DNA of 64,000 bases, taken from the NCBI GenBank assembly GCA_021018815.1, contig JAITYX010000026.1, positions 1,860,001-1,924,000 of the forward strand, in the 5' to 3' direction. Numbering within the stretch: position 1 is the first letter of the stretch; each line of letters starts with the position of its first letter. This document shows, one piece after another, positions 1-12,339 of the stretch. The translations under genes were made by a program, and so were the position numbers. A model generated the notes under the pieces. The model was not told where the DNA came from and searched no databases. It was given only the letters and a program-made list of their open reading frames with translations. This stretch comes from Talinum fruticosum. Taxonomy: Eukaryota; Streptophyta; Magnoliopsida; Caryophyllales; Talinaceae.

Positions 1-803
1 ACTCGTGTTAGGGTTGTTTGTTTCCAAATCCGGTAAACTTCAACTTTGAGTCTAATGGTTGTTTCCATCCCGCATTTCGAGTCACAACCAGTGGGATGGA
101 CCACTTTTCGAGCCAACGACCCCCGCCCAACGTGCACATTGCAACAGATCCTTTTCTAAGTAACTCGGACTAGCCGTTACAACGGCTATTGAAGCTCACA
201 AGTCTAGAACAAGCCTCAACGGCTACTCTTCCCTACTATGTATAAATAGAAGCCTCTCTATAAGATTTGAAGAATTGGCTTAACACATTGCAAAACACTT
301 ACTCAATCTTCATATTACAACTCCAATTCTTAACTTTCTACTTTCCGAGTTGTAAAGAGAAAGTCTTGTAATCATTTCTACATTTTCAATTCTCTGTTAA
401 GTCCCTTGACCGAGCTGTAAGGGTTAACTCAACTCGGTTGTACCTAGCCATAAAGGTTATCTCGGTTAGGAAGTACTTGATCGGATAAGGAAATTTCTAA
501 GTTTAGGAAAAACTTATAAGTCAATTGTTTAAGGGAGAAATTTTGTAAAGAATCGGTTTGTGTATTTTGTTGATTCAAAATAGTGGATTTGACTTCGTGC
601 TTGGATTAGCACTGTCTGCGGTTTTTGCCCCAGGAGGGTTTCCACGTATTTTTGTGTTTTATTTACTTTTGAGTTCATTGCAGATCGAGAATTAGTTTTT
701 AAGTGTTTACTCGGGCAAAATTCTTTGTTAATTCATAAAAATCTTCCATCACCCTATTCAACCCCCTTCTAATGTTACTTACCTCTCCAAGAGCAAACAT
801 TCA
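1..803 (+). mobile_element. Sirevirus-like LTR, 3' part (cut by window start)
   Basis: This is the right half of an LTR of the family that recurs at 1156, 3257, 8720, 9248, 34550 and 63018. It carries the family TATA box (TATAAATAGAAG near 240) and the conserved 3' tail with 'caccctattcaaccccc' followed by 'gagcaaacattca' ending in CA at 803. By comparison with the copy at 1156, the first roughly 715 bp lie outside the window. No tRNA primer-binding site follows the CA end, so it is either a solo LTR or the 3' LTR of an element whose body is to the left. Family assignment rests on the better-preserved minus-strand element at 8720-36143. Confidence 0.8.
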
Positions 804-1155
804 CTTTTTTATTATAAAAACAAATCATTAAACATAACATATATGCATTTGGCATCACAAATATATAAAATTTATTATTCTACTGCGTAAAATTCATAAA
901 TTAAAATACAAATTTGTTGCACATAACCATAAAAATACACATATGAATACATTAAACATTTTTATTGAATCATATACAACATTTGATATTTCCTCAAACT
1001 CTTTTCAACTTCTTACTGCCCTTTATATTCTTTTACACCTCCTTACAATTCTTTATAACTTATGCTAAATGGAGCAGGGTTGAAATAGCCCAACCGATTT
1101 TGTCACATTCAATTTTACTATTCACCTATAAACTTAAACTTTAACAAAATGTCCG
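804..1155. other. AT-rich spacer, possible Tourist-like relic
   Basis: No gene is visible. The stretch near 1045-1080 (ccttacaattc, then taaatggagcaggg) resembles the terminal sequence of the Tourist-like ends at 3254 and 62998, so an eroded copy of that DNA element may be present. I cannot find its other end. Confidence 0.35.
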
Positions 1156-2696
1156 TGAAGATTCGGACCTTGCATGTATATCACTCGAGTACTATCAAGA
1201 ATTCAGGTACAAACTTCATGTCTTATAAGTTTTGATTACTAGGCATTCTGAATGCTATAGAAACTATTCTAAGTGGCTTAGAAGCTTTTCTAAGTGTTAC
1301 GTAAACTATTGCATATGTTTTCATTCGTTTCTAACCGACTCGTAAAGCATACTCTTGCTCATCATTTCACAATTATGATTCTAAGTCACTTAGACAACAC
1401 TCGGACTCATCGCATGTTCAAACATATGCTCTAACACTTTTAAACTCAGTGTCGACTTCATATTCTAAGTTCAAGTGAATTACGAGCATTAATTCGTCTT
1501 TCTAAGTCGACTTGTTGTGTTTGAACTATATATGTCTAGATTAAGTATTATTACCCCGATATTCTCTCTTCAACTTTATTTTTCTCTAGACCGACTCGGA
1601 CATGAATTTGAGTATAACGAACATTAAACTCGGAAAAATCCATTCTTCTAGGACTCGGATAATTATGCACTTAATTATCTTAATTAAATTATTATCTCGT
1701 GTCTAATCTTGGACCAAAGTATTTTACACTTTGAGAATCAAAATTGATTTACTTTTATAGGTTATCTAAACGAGGTTATCCTACTTTTGAATTACAAAAG
1801 TAACCGAGCTTCAAGATGTCAAATCGCCGACGAGACAAGGCTTTTTCTACTTTTGATCCGAGGCCCGGACACTCGTGTCGGGGTTGTCCGTTTCCAAAAT
1901 TGGAAATCTTCAACGCTAAGCTCAACGGTGGTTTCCACCTTACTTTTCGGACACCACCAATGGATTGGGATATCCTAAGGGGTCAAGAGCCGTTACACAA
2001 CGTTCACATCTCAATGGATCTTTTCGAGCGACTCAAAAGAACCGTTACAACGGTCACAAAGGATTTCTAGTCAAAAGATAATCACAACAGCTAATCTGCT
2101 TGGTCATCTATAAATAGAAGCCAACTCTCAAGACTTAAAGATTGCTGAAATCATTGTCAATACACATACTTAAGCAAAAGTCTTTCTATTCGTATTCAAT
2201 ATTCTACTTACAACTCCAACTCGTACTTAACATCTTTCCGAGTTGTAAGGTCTTGTAATCGATTACAAATTCTCCTTCTTACTATCTAAGTAAGGTCCCT
2301 TCATTGATCTCGTAAAGGTTGACTTAGCTCGGTTGTCCCTAACTGTAAAGGTTACCTTAGTTAGGAAGTACTAGATCACATAAGGGAACTTCGAGTCTAG
2401 GAAAACTTTGTAAGGAATTGTCTAAGGGAGCAATTCAGGTTGCGTCTGTCTACTCGTATTTTGTGGATTCAAAATAGTGGATTTAACTTGGTGCTTGGAT
2501 TAGCACTGGCCGTGGTTTTCTCGCCCTGAAGGGTTTCCACGTAATTCCGAGTTCACACTTTTCTAAGTACAATCTAGACTCAAACATATTCAAAGTTTGT
2601 TTTAAACTTTAATCCTCCATTTATTGTTCAAATTTCCTCATCACCCTATTTAATCCCCCTCTAGGGTGACTTAGACTCTCCAGGAGCAAACCTTCG
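1156..2696 (+). mobile_element. Solo Sirevirus-like LTR with TSD
   Basis: A full-length LTR of about 1541 bp. It begins tgaagattcgg, which matches the LTR start (tgaagactcgg) of the minus-strand element. It has the TATA box ctataaatagaag near 2108 and ends in the family tail gagcaaaccttc with the final A mutated to G. The five bases before it (gtccg, 1151-1155) and after it (atccg, 2697-2701) match at 4 of 5 positions, as expected for a TSD. No internal region follows, so this is a solo LTR, the usual product of recombination between the two LTRs of one element. Confidence 0.85.
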
Positions 2697-3060
2697 ATCC
2701 GTAATATTTTTCATGATAACTAGCTTAAATGGACATGATACTTTTAAAATTAATTATTCGTTGGAATTTGTTTGTGAATTTCTTAAGACATAAAATTAAA
2801 TTAATGTATCCAATGGGTATTAATTATCAAAATCATTGCACATCTATACAAGTAAATCCGATATACTCGAAATACCCGATGGGAGTATGAGTATAGGAAT
2901 GGGGAAAATAGAGTGTGGGTATAGATATATCTGCCACGTACATATCCGACAACCATCCCTAGTAGACACCTTTACATACATAAATATTCACTAACAAACA
3001 ATTTCCATTAATAATAGAAAAATACATTCACAATTAATTTCGATGTGAAAAATAATATAT
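2697..3060. other. AT-rich spacer without gene
   Basis: I see no coding potential, RNA gene or element boundary here apart from the TSD at its left edge. Confidence 0.6.
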
Positions 3061-3254
3061 AGTTGTAAGGAGTTGTAAGGAGTTGTAAGGAACTGTAAGA
3101 AGTTGTAAGGAAGCTGTAAGAAGTTGTAAGAAGCTGGTAGGAGCTCGTACGAAGTTGTAAAAAGTTGTAAGGAGTTGTAAAAAGTTGTAAGGAGTTGTCA
3201 AAAGTCGTAAGGAGTTGTAAGAAGCTGTAAGTTAAAGCTAAATGCAATAGGGCC
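3061..3254 (+). repeat. Subterminal repeats and right end of a Tourist-like element
   Basis: Roughly 14 degenerate tandem copies of a 10-12 bp motif (agttgtaagga) run from 3061 to about 3235, followed by taaatgcaatagggcc. Read on the minus strand the terminus is GGCCCTATTGCATTTA. This is close to the G(N5)GTT start known for PIF/Tourist TIRs, and it is followed by TTA, the usual PIF target. A related terminus ends at 62998. The flanking LTR resumes exactly after TTA, which suggests insertion near the LTR start. The matching left terminus was not found, so the element is truncated or rearranged. Confidence 0.55.
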
Positions 3255-3256
3255 TT

Positions 3257-4733
3257 AGACACATTCTTTATGAGTCTCTAAATGAATTTAATCTTGAAAG
3301 AATCTCTGAACATTTTGATACATGCTTTGGATTCTTGATGAGCTATAAAATCATATAAGACTATAAGCTTTATCAAACATATCTTTCGAGTATTAGAAAT
3401 TAGTTACTACTTTGTTTCTTAGCCACTCGGAACTCAATTTCGGGCATTTGACCCACTAAACTCGGACAGAAAGTTTGCCTAAATAATTTCACACACTTCA
3501 CTTATCTTTTACATTGGCTTGTTTCATATTTCAAAACAGAATTACTTGTGTTAATTCTAAAATAGTCATATTTAATTTAGTTGAAATTAATTAAATTAGC
3601 GAATACTGAAATATGTCTTCATAACTCTTGTACTCAATTATATCTTATTTAATATTTGAGTTTAGACATAAACACAATTAGAATATATTGAATATTGGAC
3701 TTGAAAATTTTTCTTTTAATTGATTAAGGATTTACAGATCGTTAATTATTTTATTTAACTTACATCCTTATCTAATCTTGGCCAAAGTATTTTTATACTT
3801 TGAGTACCACTTATATTTTATTTTATCCAGGTTTATTAAAGCTAATTAATCTCAATTTATAAGCAAAAACAACTTACTCGGTTTCACACAAGCAGACAAA
3901 AAGCACCATTTTCGAGATGACTCGGATCATCGTGTCGGGGATGTTTGTTTCCATTTTCGATAAACTTCAGTCCTTAAGTCTAACGGCTATTTCTACCCTG
4001 GTTTTCAGATACAACAAATGGGTAGGAATGTTTTTAAGGCTAGAACCCATGTTTAACGGACACATCCACAAAGGTTCTATTTCTAAGGACTCAAACTACT
4101 CGTTGTAACGCCTAGCTGATTCGAAGTCTAAGCCCAAGGAACAATGGCTCTCTACTATGCTCCTTATAAATAGAAGTCTCATTACAAGACTTAAAGATTG
4201 TTGTAACAACATTCTTAACTCTCATACTCATACTTCTACCATTCGACTCTTGTACTTAGAACTTTAACTTTCCGAGATGAAAAGAAAAATCTTGTAATCA
4301 TTTTCATTCTCTCGAAACGTTCTATTTACTTTTCTTAACCGAGTTGTAAGGGTTAACTCAACTCAGTTATCCTTAACTATAAGGGTTATCTCAGTTAGGA
4401 AGTAGTGGGATAGATAAGGTAACTTCGTGCCTAGGAAAACTTATATTTGAGTTATCTAAGGGAATAATTATGCGAGTCAATCCTTTGTATTTTGTGGATT
4501 CAAAGTAGTGGATTTGACTTGGTGTTTGGATAGGCACTGTCCGTGGTTTTCTACCCCAAGAGGGTTTCCATGAAGAATTGTCTATCTATCTCTTTCTTAG
4601 TCCAATCTAGACTCGGTTTGCTTTTCCGAGTTCCGACCTTCACAAAAGTTTTTTTATTTCCACATCATTTCCTCATTGCCCTATTCACACTCCCCCTCCT
4701 AGGGTGAATTAGACTCTCTATTCTAAACCTTTA
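3257..4733 (+). mobile_element. Sirevirus-like LTR missing its first bases
   Basis: The sequence aligns with the LTR family from base 8 or so: TTAGACAC at the start corresponds to tgaagacTTAGACAC in the copy ending at 10826. It includes the 'atcgtgtcggggatg' block, the TATA box (tataaatagaag near 4164) and the tail 'ccctattcacactccccctcctagggtga'. The 3' terminus is mutated (cttta instead of cttca). It is the most diverged + strand copy. No primer-binding site follows it. Confidence 0.75.
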
Positions 4734-4744
4734 TGAAGTAAAGT

Positions 4745-5040
4745 GGTGAGGAGTAGACCAGACCTAGCTTTGGTTAAGGTTTGCTCCAATGGGTAATCTC
4801 GTTCATTGAACATATCAAAGAACTTATTTATGGCTCCGCCACTCCCGATGGTATCCCCTGTAAAGAACAAGGAGATGAAGCTTCGTAGTTAAATGCCACA
4901 CTAGCATGAAACAAAATAAATCCAAGTTAAGACAATTACCGTAGTGGAGATCACCAATGAAGAAACATGATTTTCGGTCTAGGTCACTTGGATATTTGTT
5001 GTGAGGACAGCGAGTCCCTTTCCATGAACAAATCTTGGGT
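4745..5040 (-). pseudogene. Unidentified two-exon gene remnant
   Basis: On the minus strand, an open segment ends in ...SCFFIGDLHYG at about 4942. It is followed by a GTAATT donor, an intron of about 80 bp, a TTTACAG acceptor near 4863, and a second open segment containing DTIGSGGAINKFFDM. The frame runs across this splice. Upstream, the first segment begins after an in-frame TGA near 5035, so the 5' part is missing. The left end abuts the LTR at 4733, so the 3' part may have been cut by retroelement insertion. I do not recognise the protein family. The intron-exon look supports a real ancestral gene, but no complete ORF exists here. Confidence 0.35.
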
Positions 5041-5376
5041 CAAGCTCTTATACCTTATTTTTCTTTCCGGGTGGGTACGTCTTCAAGACATATTTTGAAG
5101 TTTCTAATGAAAGAACAAATTCAAGAACAAACTCAAGAACAAGCTCAAGAGCAAGTAAGAACAAGAAGAAGAGGAATTGTGTAAATGTTCAAAATGAAGC
5201 ATCCAAGTTCCCCCTTTCATAGGCAAACTGGTTGGCATTAAAAAGTAAAGCAAAACTGAGCTATTTTATGATTGGCTCAAATGCACACTCCCGACCCGAT
5301 ACTACAATAGCTTATCGGCTTCGATCCACGAGAACCGACCCGGTCGGACCACGTGCGGTAGGCGTCGGTTCCCAAA

Positions 5377-5397
5377 TGTAACAACCCAATTTTTAAA

Positions 5398-5479
<82 letters not shown>

Positions 5480-6320
5480 TTAAATCTAGCATTAAAGCAT
5501 GACTAATTATTAAAAATTTGTCGCATGATATTTGTGATTTAAGCATACGTTTGATGAATTATTTCTAAAGTAGTGTCTAGATACATTTATATAAGCAAAG
5601 AGACAAACTATTAAGGTTAGGGATTAATTTGAATCATAATTTCTGGAAATAATTAGGGCATTTATTAAGACCTCTGAGGTACCATAATTTAGGGTATTCA
5701 ATTGTTACTCCTCTATAAATACCCCTAAAATGTTAGGCAAAATACTCACCGATTAAGATTTTCTCATCTCCATTCATCTCTAATTTTTGTTTTTTTTCCT
5801 ACTCTTCTCTTTACTCTCATCTTCTTGAGTAAAATTCTTTATTCCTAGATTTCATTGAAACTATCTAGAGATTACTTTCCAAGTGCAAATAGCAAGGTAA
5901 AGTGTGAATGCATGGGAACAATTGGATCATTGGGACATTCACCTAGTTTCATTTTCTAGTTGGAATAAGTCTTCAACTATTCTAGTTATTATAAATTTAG
6001 TATGAAAAGTGTTTCTCTAACAAATGTTAGTAATCGATGGAATAAATGATAAAGTTTGTTTCCATTTTATTGAAATTATAGGCCTTATGTGTCTCTTTTA
6101 TACACATGGCATAACACTCTAAAAATTAAATCTTTCTAAATTTTATTTGGTTTCATGAGTAATTCCTCTAAAAAGATAGGGTGTTATAGTCGAAGTGTGG
6201 CATACTAGTCTGGGCAGCCCAGCAAGCAAGTGGGGTCATGTAACCCACTTATTTAGCTTTTTCAATTTGCGATTTAGTCTTATATTGACTTAATTATCGG
6301 GTAAACATACTCGACCTTTG
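5377..6320 (+). mobile_element. LTR-like block starting TGTAACAACCC
   Basis: The block opens with TGTAACAACCC, a start typical of many plant Ty3/gypsy LTRs. It contains a long ATT microsatellite, a TATA-like motif (ctataaatacccc near 5713) and a pyrimidine-rich leader after it. The 3' boundary and any TSD could not be fixed, so the end given is approximate and the assignment is tentative. Confidence 0.3.
5398..5476. repeat. (ATT)n microsatellite
   Basis: About 26 uninterrupted ATT units directly after the TGTAACAACCC motif. Confidence 0.95.
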
Positions 6321-8519
6321 GTACATCTAATTATTTACCGACGGAATGTCGATACAATAGAATTGTTTAGCCAAGCTTTAGATCAAGAAATGATCAAGCT
6401 TCAGCGTATTACTAATCAAGTTAAGCTTAGGATCTCTCCAGCTGGATTTCGGAATGTGTGCTACAATCAAGTTCAGGTCCCGATTCGTCGAGTTCAAGTC
6501 AAGAAATGGCCAATTTGAGACCGAGTTAATTCAATCAACATCCATAATAATGCTAGATAAATAAGATCATTACCCTTTAATGTCTACTTTGACCTTCGTC
6601 TTCTAGATTCGGTCAAAGTAGGTGGCTAACTTGTAAACACCGAAAACATGCAGTCCTTATCTTTTTATTTATGTTATTTATTTTTGTTAGCACAACGATA
6701 AAATCCCAATCTCGTTTGCAAACTCAGGTCTTAATCGGATTAACAACGAGCATGACGGAAAGCCAGTAACCCATAAAAAACTATTCAAGCACCACAAAAA
6801 CAGCCCATTTTCACTTTTCTCGGATTGGGCCAGCCCGAAAACCATTATTTCGGCCGACCTAGGGTAGGTTCGGACTCCAAAACCAGGATCCGAACTAAAG
6901 TTGGTCTCTCGAGATGCTCAAACGCAGATGTTTTACCTATTTTAGCGGCCAAACACGGCACGCACTTTTGAATGTCCAAACGACAACATTTGTGACCAGC
7001 TCCGATTTCCAAGACTCTTAAAATAGTGTCGTTTTGACCAGGAAAATTTTCGGTTTTCCTTTTATCCTTTTCTAGTAATTTCGAGCCCAATTCGGACCAA
7101 ACCCGACAAGCGGAAAGCTATAGATAGGGGTACCCCCCCCAATTCATTCACACTCCATTTTCGGTTGGAAAACCCCTCATTTGCTGAAAATGTCTCTCCT
7201 TCACTCTCTCCCATACTATCTTCTCTACGCTTTTACTCACTTCACTCAAAATCCTACTTTTAAACCCACTCAAAAAGCTTTTTTCACTTCTTTTGTGTTG
7301 TTGTGCTACTGTTACTGCTGCTGAAGTCCATCCATGACTTAAGTTCGGTATGTCGGTTAGCCTAAGGGCGCTGTTCATGGAATTTTTTTTTAATTTTTGT
7401 TTATAACTTTCTTTTAATTCTCACATTTTACTGTTGTCCGTATTGTGGGTTAAAGTTGTATCGCTTTATTTTCCTCCTCGCCCCATGTAATTTTCATTTA
7501 TTTGTCGCTTTCTTTTATTTGCTTTCATTATAACTTTTTTTATCGCTTTTAAGCATGCTTTGACTGTTTAGTTTCTATATTTTTCATGTTGATTGCTTGC
7601 TTTATTTGATGTAATTTAAGCTCATAATTTTGATTAGTAGAGGTTTTCGGTTGATGATGAAATGAGGAGCAACCCTCCTCGTTTCGTACCATCGCCCCAA
7701 AGATTGGATCATTGGTTTAACCAATGAAGTCCCTTTAAAAACATTTTTGATTTTAGTTTTTTTTAATGATGAATTTGGAATGTATTTTCTTTTATTTTGG
7801 TTAGTTTTTATTTCTTAAAACCGACTCGCGACTCCCTCATTTTGGCTTTTCATTTTAAAAATTACCTCTCAGCATTTCAAGTAAAAATAGAACATTTTGG
7901 CAGCTTAAATCATGTGACCAAGACTGTTTCATCGGTCCCGACCGGATGAGCGACTCCGATCACCGAGTTAAGGCAGGTAGTTGTCGGCCTCCGTCGGCCT
8001 TAGCTAATAATCGGGCTTAGCTCCTTGCCCGGGCAGTGACTCGCCTGGTCTAGTAGCTTTGTGGAAAATAAAATAATGTTTCTTATTTCTAATTCTTTGC
8101 TTAGGAAATGACATCCTCATACTACGTAAAAATTAATTTCAAAAATAATATAATTAATAAAATTATCAATCAAGTTTTCATCTAAACCTATTTCAAAACT
8201 TAGTTTTAAAAATCAACTGAATAAGCGACCCACCACACCTAATAAGAGTCAACACTTCGTGAGAAAATGCGGTCTACTTCCTACGGGACGGGTCGTGCTC
8301 CTACAAAAGATAACCCAAATATTTACCAATAGATTCAATACTAAAAATATAAAATATATTTGAAACTATATCCTTATTCTCGAGGCTTTGGACAAAAAAA
8401 ATCATATATGATTATGAAATTTGATCAACTAAGGCACATAAATCATTCATAATTTTTTAGATGACAAAAATTAAGTCTTTACTTTATAGCAAAGTAAACT
8501 ATCATCTACAAAAAGGAGA
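6321..8519 (+). other. Non-coding block, possible second LTR from 6632
   Basis: There is no convincing gene. A possible LTR starts TGTAAACACCG at 6632, with a TATA-like ctatagatagggg near 7117 followed by a pyrimidine-rich leader (7140-7240). GC-rich segments near 6720-6960 and 7920-8040 (for example cgactccgatcaccgag) recall Ty3/gypsy LTR and leader sequence, but no TSD, primer site or protein domain was found. The palindrome ctactttgacc...ggtcaaagtag (6584-6621) can form an 11-bp stem. The short ORFs in this block look like chance ORFs. Confidence 0.3.
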
Positions 8520-8719
8520 CATGGGATTAAATCACCACTAGATGATGTTATTCCTTTTGATCTTCCCACTTTGGACAAGCTTAGTTGTCAAGGTCGCCAT
8601 ACAAATAAGGAACAAATAGGGAGATGTTTAAGATCCCTAGTTGGGTTGGAAACTCCACTAGGTTGATCATTAACCAAAACCACAAGATTGTTGAAATACA
8701 ATCGAATATCCAAACAATC
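8520..8719. other. Left flank of the Sirevirus insertion site
   Basis: No gene is visible. Bases 8715-8719 (CAATC) are the left TSD of the element at 8720-36143. Before that insertion this sequence was contiguous with 36149 onward. Confidence 0.7.
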
Positions 8720-11700
8720 TTAGGGTTTGCTCGAGAGAGAGGCTAAGTCACCCTTGAGGGGGTGAATAGGGTGATAATGAGGTTTGCTTCAAATTTAAAA
8801 TAGATATGAATCGATGTGAGCGAGAGTCGGAGATGAGCTCGGAAAAGCACTAACTCGTAAATCGGTGAAGAGTGAAGAAACAGATTAAACGAAACTTTAA
8901 ACCTCTCCGAGTCTAGAATGCACTCGGAAAATTAATAACTCGGAAAGTACGTGGAAACCCTCCCGAGGCGGAAAACCACGGACCGTGCTAATCCAAGCAC
9001 AAAGTCAAATCCAAGTATTTTGAGTCCACAAAATACGAGTAGACTGACTTGACCTGAGTTGCTCCCTTAGACAACTCTTTACAAGTTTTTCCTAGACTCG
9101 GAAATTTTCTTATCCGATCTAGTACTTCCTAACTTAGATCACCCTTACAATTAGGGACAAGCGAGCTGAGTTAACCCTTACGACTCGGTCAAGGGACCTT
9201 ACTTAGAGAGTAAGAAAGAAAGTGTTTGTAATCGAGTACAAGACCTTTGAAGGTTTGCTCGGGGAGAGTCCGAGTCACCCTAGAGGGGGTGAATAGGGTG
9301 ATAGAAGTTTTTCGTGGAAACGTTAGCTCTTTTGTTAACGAAGGGACAGAGACGAGTTCCGAGTCAAACAGCGAGGTCGGAAAAGCTTGGACTCGAAATG
9401 CTATCACGAATAAACAAGCAAGTCAAGCAGGAGTAATATGACTGTCCGAGTCTAGAATGAACTCGGAAAGATAACACTTAGAAATTACGTGGAAACCCTC
9501 CCGGGGCGGAAAACCACGGACCGTGTCAATCCGGACACGAAGTCAAATCCACTATTTTGAGTCCACAAAATACCGTGAACTGATCGAACCCGAGTTGCTC
9601 CCTTAGACAACTCTATACAAGTTTTCCTAGACTCGAAATTCCCTTATCCGATCTAGTACTTCCTAGCCGAGATAACCCTTACAGCTAGGGACAACTAAGC
9701 CGAGTTAACCCTTACAGCTTAGTCAAGGGACCTTACAAAGAATGTAAGAAAGAGTTTGTAATCGAGTACAAGACCTTACAACTCGAAGGTAATAAATTAT
9801 AGAGTAGGAGTTGTAAGTAGAAGATTGAGAATGTATACAAAGACTTTGAGCAAGTATGTGTATTAACAATAAGTTCGGCAATCTTCAAGTCTTGTGAAGT
9901 GGCTTCTATTTATAGATGACCAGGTAGAGTAGCCGTTATCTTCATCTCGCTGACCGAGAGTCCTCTCGTGACCATTGATAGAAGCTTTATGAGTCACTCG
10001 AAAGTATCCGTTGTAATGTGAACGTTGGACAACAGCTTAACTCTCTTGGAAGTCCCAAAACCACTGGCGGTGTCTTGAAAGATAAGGTGGAAACCACCAT
10101 TAAGCTTGCCGTTCCAGTTTTCCAATTTTGGAAACAGACGACCACGACACAATCTTGTGGGACTCGGAGTAGAGAAGGTGAAAAGCCATGTCTGCTGGTG
10201 ATTTGACGTTCGAAGCCAGGTTACTTTTGTAGTTTGAAAAGTGTATCCTCGATTGAATAACCTACAAAAGTAAATCAATTTTGGTTCTCAAAGTATAAAA
10301 TGCTTTGGTCCAAGATTAGACACGAGATAATAAAATAATTATGATAATTAATCAACTAATTATCCGAGTCGAAGAGAAGTGGAATTTTCTAAGTCTAATA
10401 ACTATATAACTCAAAATTCCATCGACTTAGTCTAAGCGATAGATCAAGATAAGTAAGGAATATCGAGTAAGATAACTTGATATAGACTAAGTATGAAACA
10501 GACTAGAGGTACCGACTCTAATGAAATAGAGCTTATAATCGAAGCCGGATTCGAGTGAGAGAAGGTGAAACACTAGTCCACTTAATCTGCGATAAATCTG
10601 AGTGATGCTTGGACTCGGAACAAAGAACCGGTTTTCGAGTCACTTAAGGATAAGCAAGAAATATATGAAGTAAAAGCTGTATCACTTAGAGAAGATACCA
10701 TTTCACTCGGAGAAGTTTCTAAGATACAAAGAATGCCTTGGAATCAAAACTCTATAAGTATGAGATGGTTATACCGATTCATTTAATGCAACTCGAAATG
10801 CGTTGAGCAGAGTGTCTAAGTCTTCAACCTTACAACTCAGAATATAATGAAATACAAAATTTGAGTTGTAAGTAGAAGATTGAGAATGAATACAACGACT
10901 TTTGATCAAGTATGTATATTAACAATAGATTCGGCAATCTTCAAGTCTTGAAAGTTCGCTTCTATTTATAGATGACCAAGCGACTTAGCCGTTGTGTCCA
11001 TCTTCCGACTGGAAGTCCTTTGTCACCGTTGTAAAGGATTTTCCGAGTTACTCAGAAAATATCCGTTGAGATATGAACGTTGAGCAACGGTTCTTGATTA
11101 TTGACTCCTTTGGAAGTCCCAAAACCACTTGGTGGTGTCTTGAAAAATAAGGTGGAAACCACCGTTAAGCTTGTGTTGCAAATTTCCAGTTTGGAAACGG
11201 ACAACCCCGACACGAGTGTCTAGGGCTAGGTCGGAGGTGGAAAAAGCCTTGTCTGCTGGTGATTTGACTTTTTGAAGCCGGTTACTTTTGTAATTCAAAT
11301 TTAGGATAGCCTCGTTTGAATAACCTACAAAAGCAAATCAATTTGGTTCTCAAAGTATAAAATATTTTGGTCCAAGATTAAACACGAGATAATATTATAA
11401 TTAAAATAATTAAGTGACTAATTATCCGAGTCGAAAAGAAAAGGAATTTTCCGAGTCTAATATCCATGAAACTCAAATTCCATCTTAGTCGAGTCTAGAA
11501 TATCGAGTAAACAGACTTGATCTAGACTAAACAAAATTCAAACTAAATATGCTGACTTGGAACAATGTAATTCCCGAATCATGAAGTCGGACCTGAGTTT
11601 GAGCGGGAAAAGATAGTGTTTGAATCATGCGATATATCCGAGTGTTGGGTGACTCGGAACCGAGTGAGAAGTAGCATATAAAATTATGCTTTACGAGTCA

Positions 11701-11879
11701 ATCGAGTCGGGCAAAAACCCCATACTAGATTTTATAACACTCGTAAGAAATGTTATATCACTCAGAAAAGTTTCTAAGATGCATGGAATGTCTTGAAGTC
11801 AAAACCCTATAAGAGATGAAGTCTTATACCTGATTCCTTGATGGAACTCGAAACGAGTAAGTAAAAGTCCGAGTCTTCA
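8720..11879 (-). mobile_element. 3' LTR of the Sirevirus-type element, split by a solo LTR
   Basis: The two pieces 8720-9247 and 10832-11879 together correspond to the 1594-bp LTR at 34550-36143 and are nearly colinear with it. The inner boundary ends in CA at 11878-11879 directly beside the polypurine tract. The outer end (8720) has decayed from TGAAGG to TTAGGG. A solo LTR of a related copy sits at 9248-10826 within it, and ACCTT is duplicated on both sides. Confidence 0.88.
9248..10826 (-). mobile_element. Solo Sirevirus-like LTR inside another LTR
   Basis: A 1579-bp LTR starts TGAAGGTTTGC and ends GTCTTCA (+ strand reading), with perfect 5-bp TSDs ACCTT at 9243-9247 and 10827-10831. It is related to but distinct from its host LTR. 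Its minus-strand TATA box lies near 9908. Because its target is an LTR of the same family, it shows that related copies stayed active after the host element inserted. Confidence 0.92.
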
Positions 11880-11891
11880 ATCTCCCCTTTT
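11880..11891 (-). other. Polypurine tract of the Sirevirus-type element
   Basis: On the minus strand AAAAGGGGAGAT lies directly before the 3' LTR start TGAAGACTCGG. Such tracts prime plus-strand DNA synthesis in LTR retrotransposons. The position fixes the element's orientation. Confidence 0.85.
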
Positions 11892-12299
11892 GAAAAAAGG
11901 CATTCCATATTTAGACAGAAACTTTGTTAGTGATAAATGTTTGAATTTGTAAACTTGCTTAGAAAAGAAACTTAAGATTTCATAGTTCACAGAGCAAGAG
12001 AAGACATAAGTCCAAATACACGAAATTATTAATGAAATGCATTGATTTTAATGACAATGCTGAGCAAGAAAACATATTGGATGGAAACTCATAAATACTT
12101 GCATTAAGCAATGAACTCGAAACATTGGAACGAAATGCATTCTCATTGACTTCACATAAAATATTTACAAAGGGTGAGAGAGACTCCCCTAAACAAGACA
12201 TCTAATTTAATTTTCTATCTATTCTCCCCCTTGCCTTTCAGCAAAGATAACAAAACAAAAAAATATGGGAAGAATACAACAAGAAGTACATGATGTCCG

Positions 12300-12335
12300 G
12301 ACAAAAAAATAAAATAAAATAAAATAAAATAAAAC
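12300..12335. repeat. (AAATA)n short tandem repeat
   Basis: About six units of AAATA lie in the untranslated region between the env-like ORF and the polypurine tract. Confidence 0.85.
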
Positions 12336-12339
12336 ACTC

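Noticed and set aside
3008..3262. An 84-codon minus-strand ORF
   Set aside because: It is a translation of the degenerate tandem repeats (Leu/Thr/Ser repeats).
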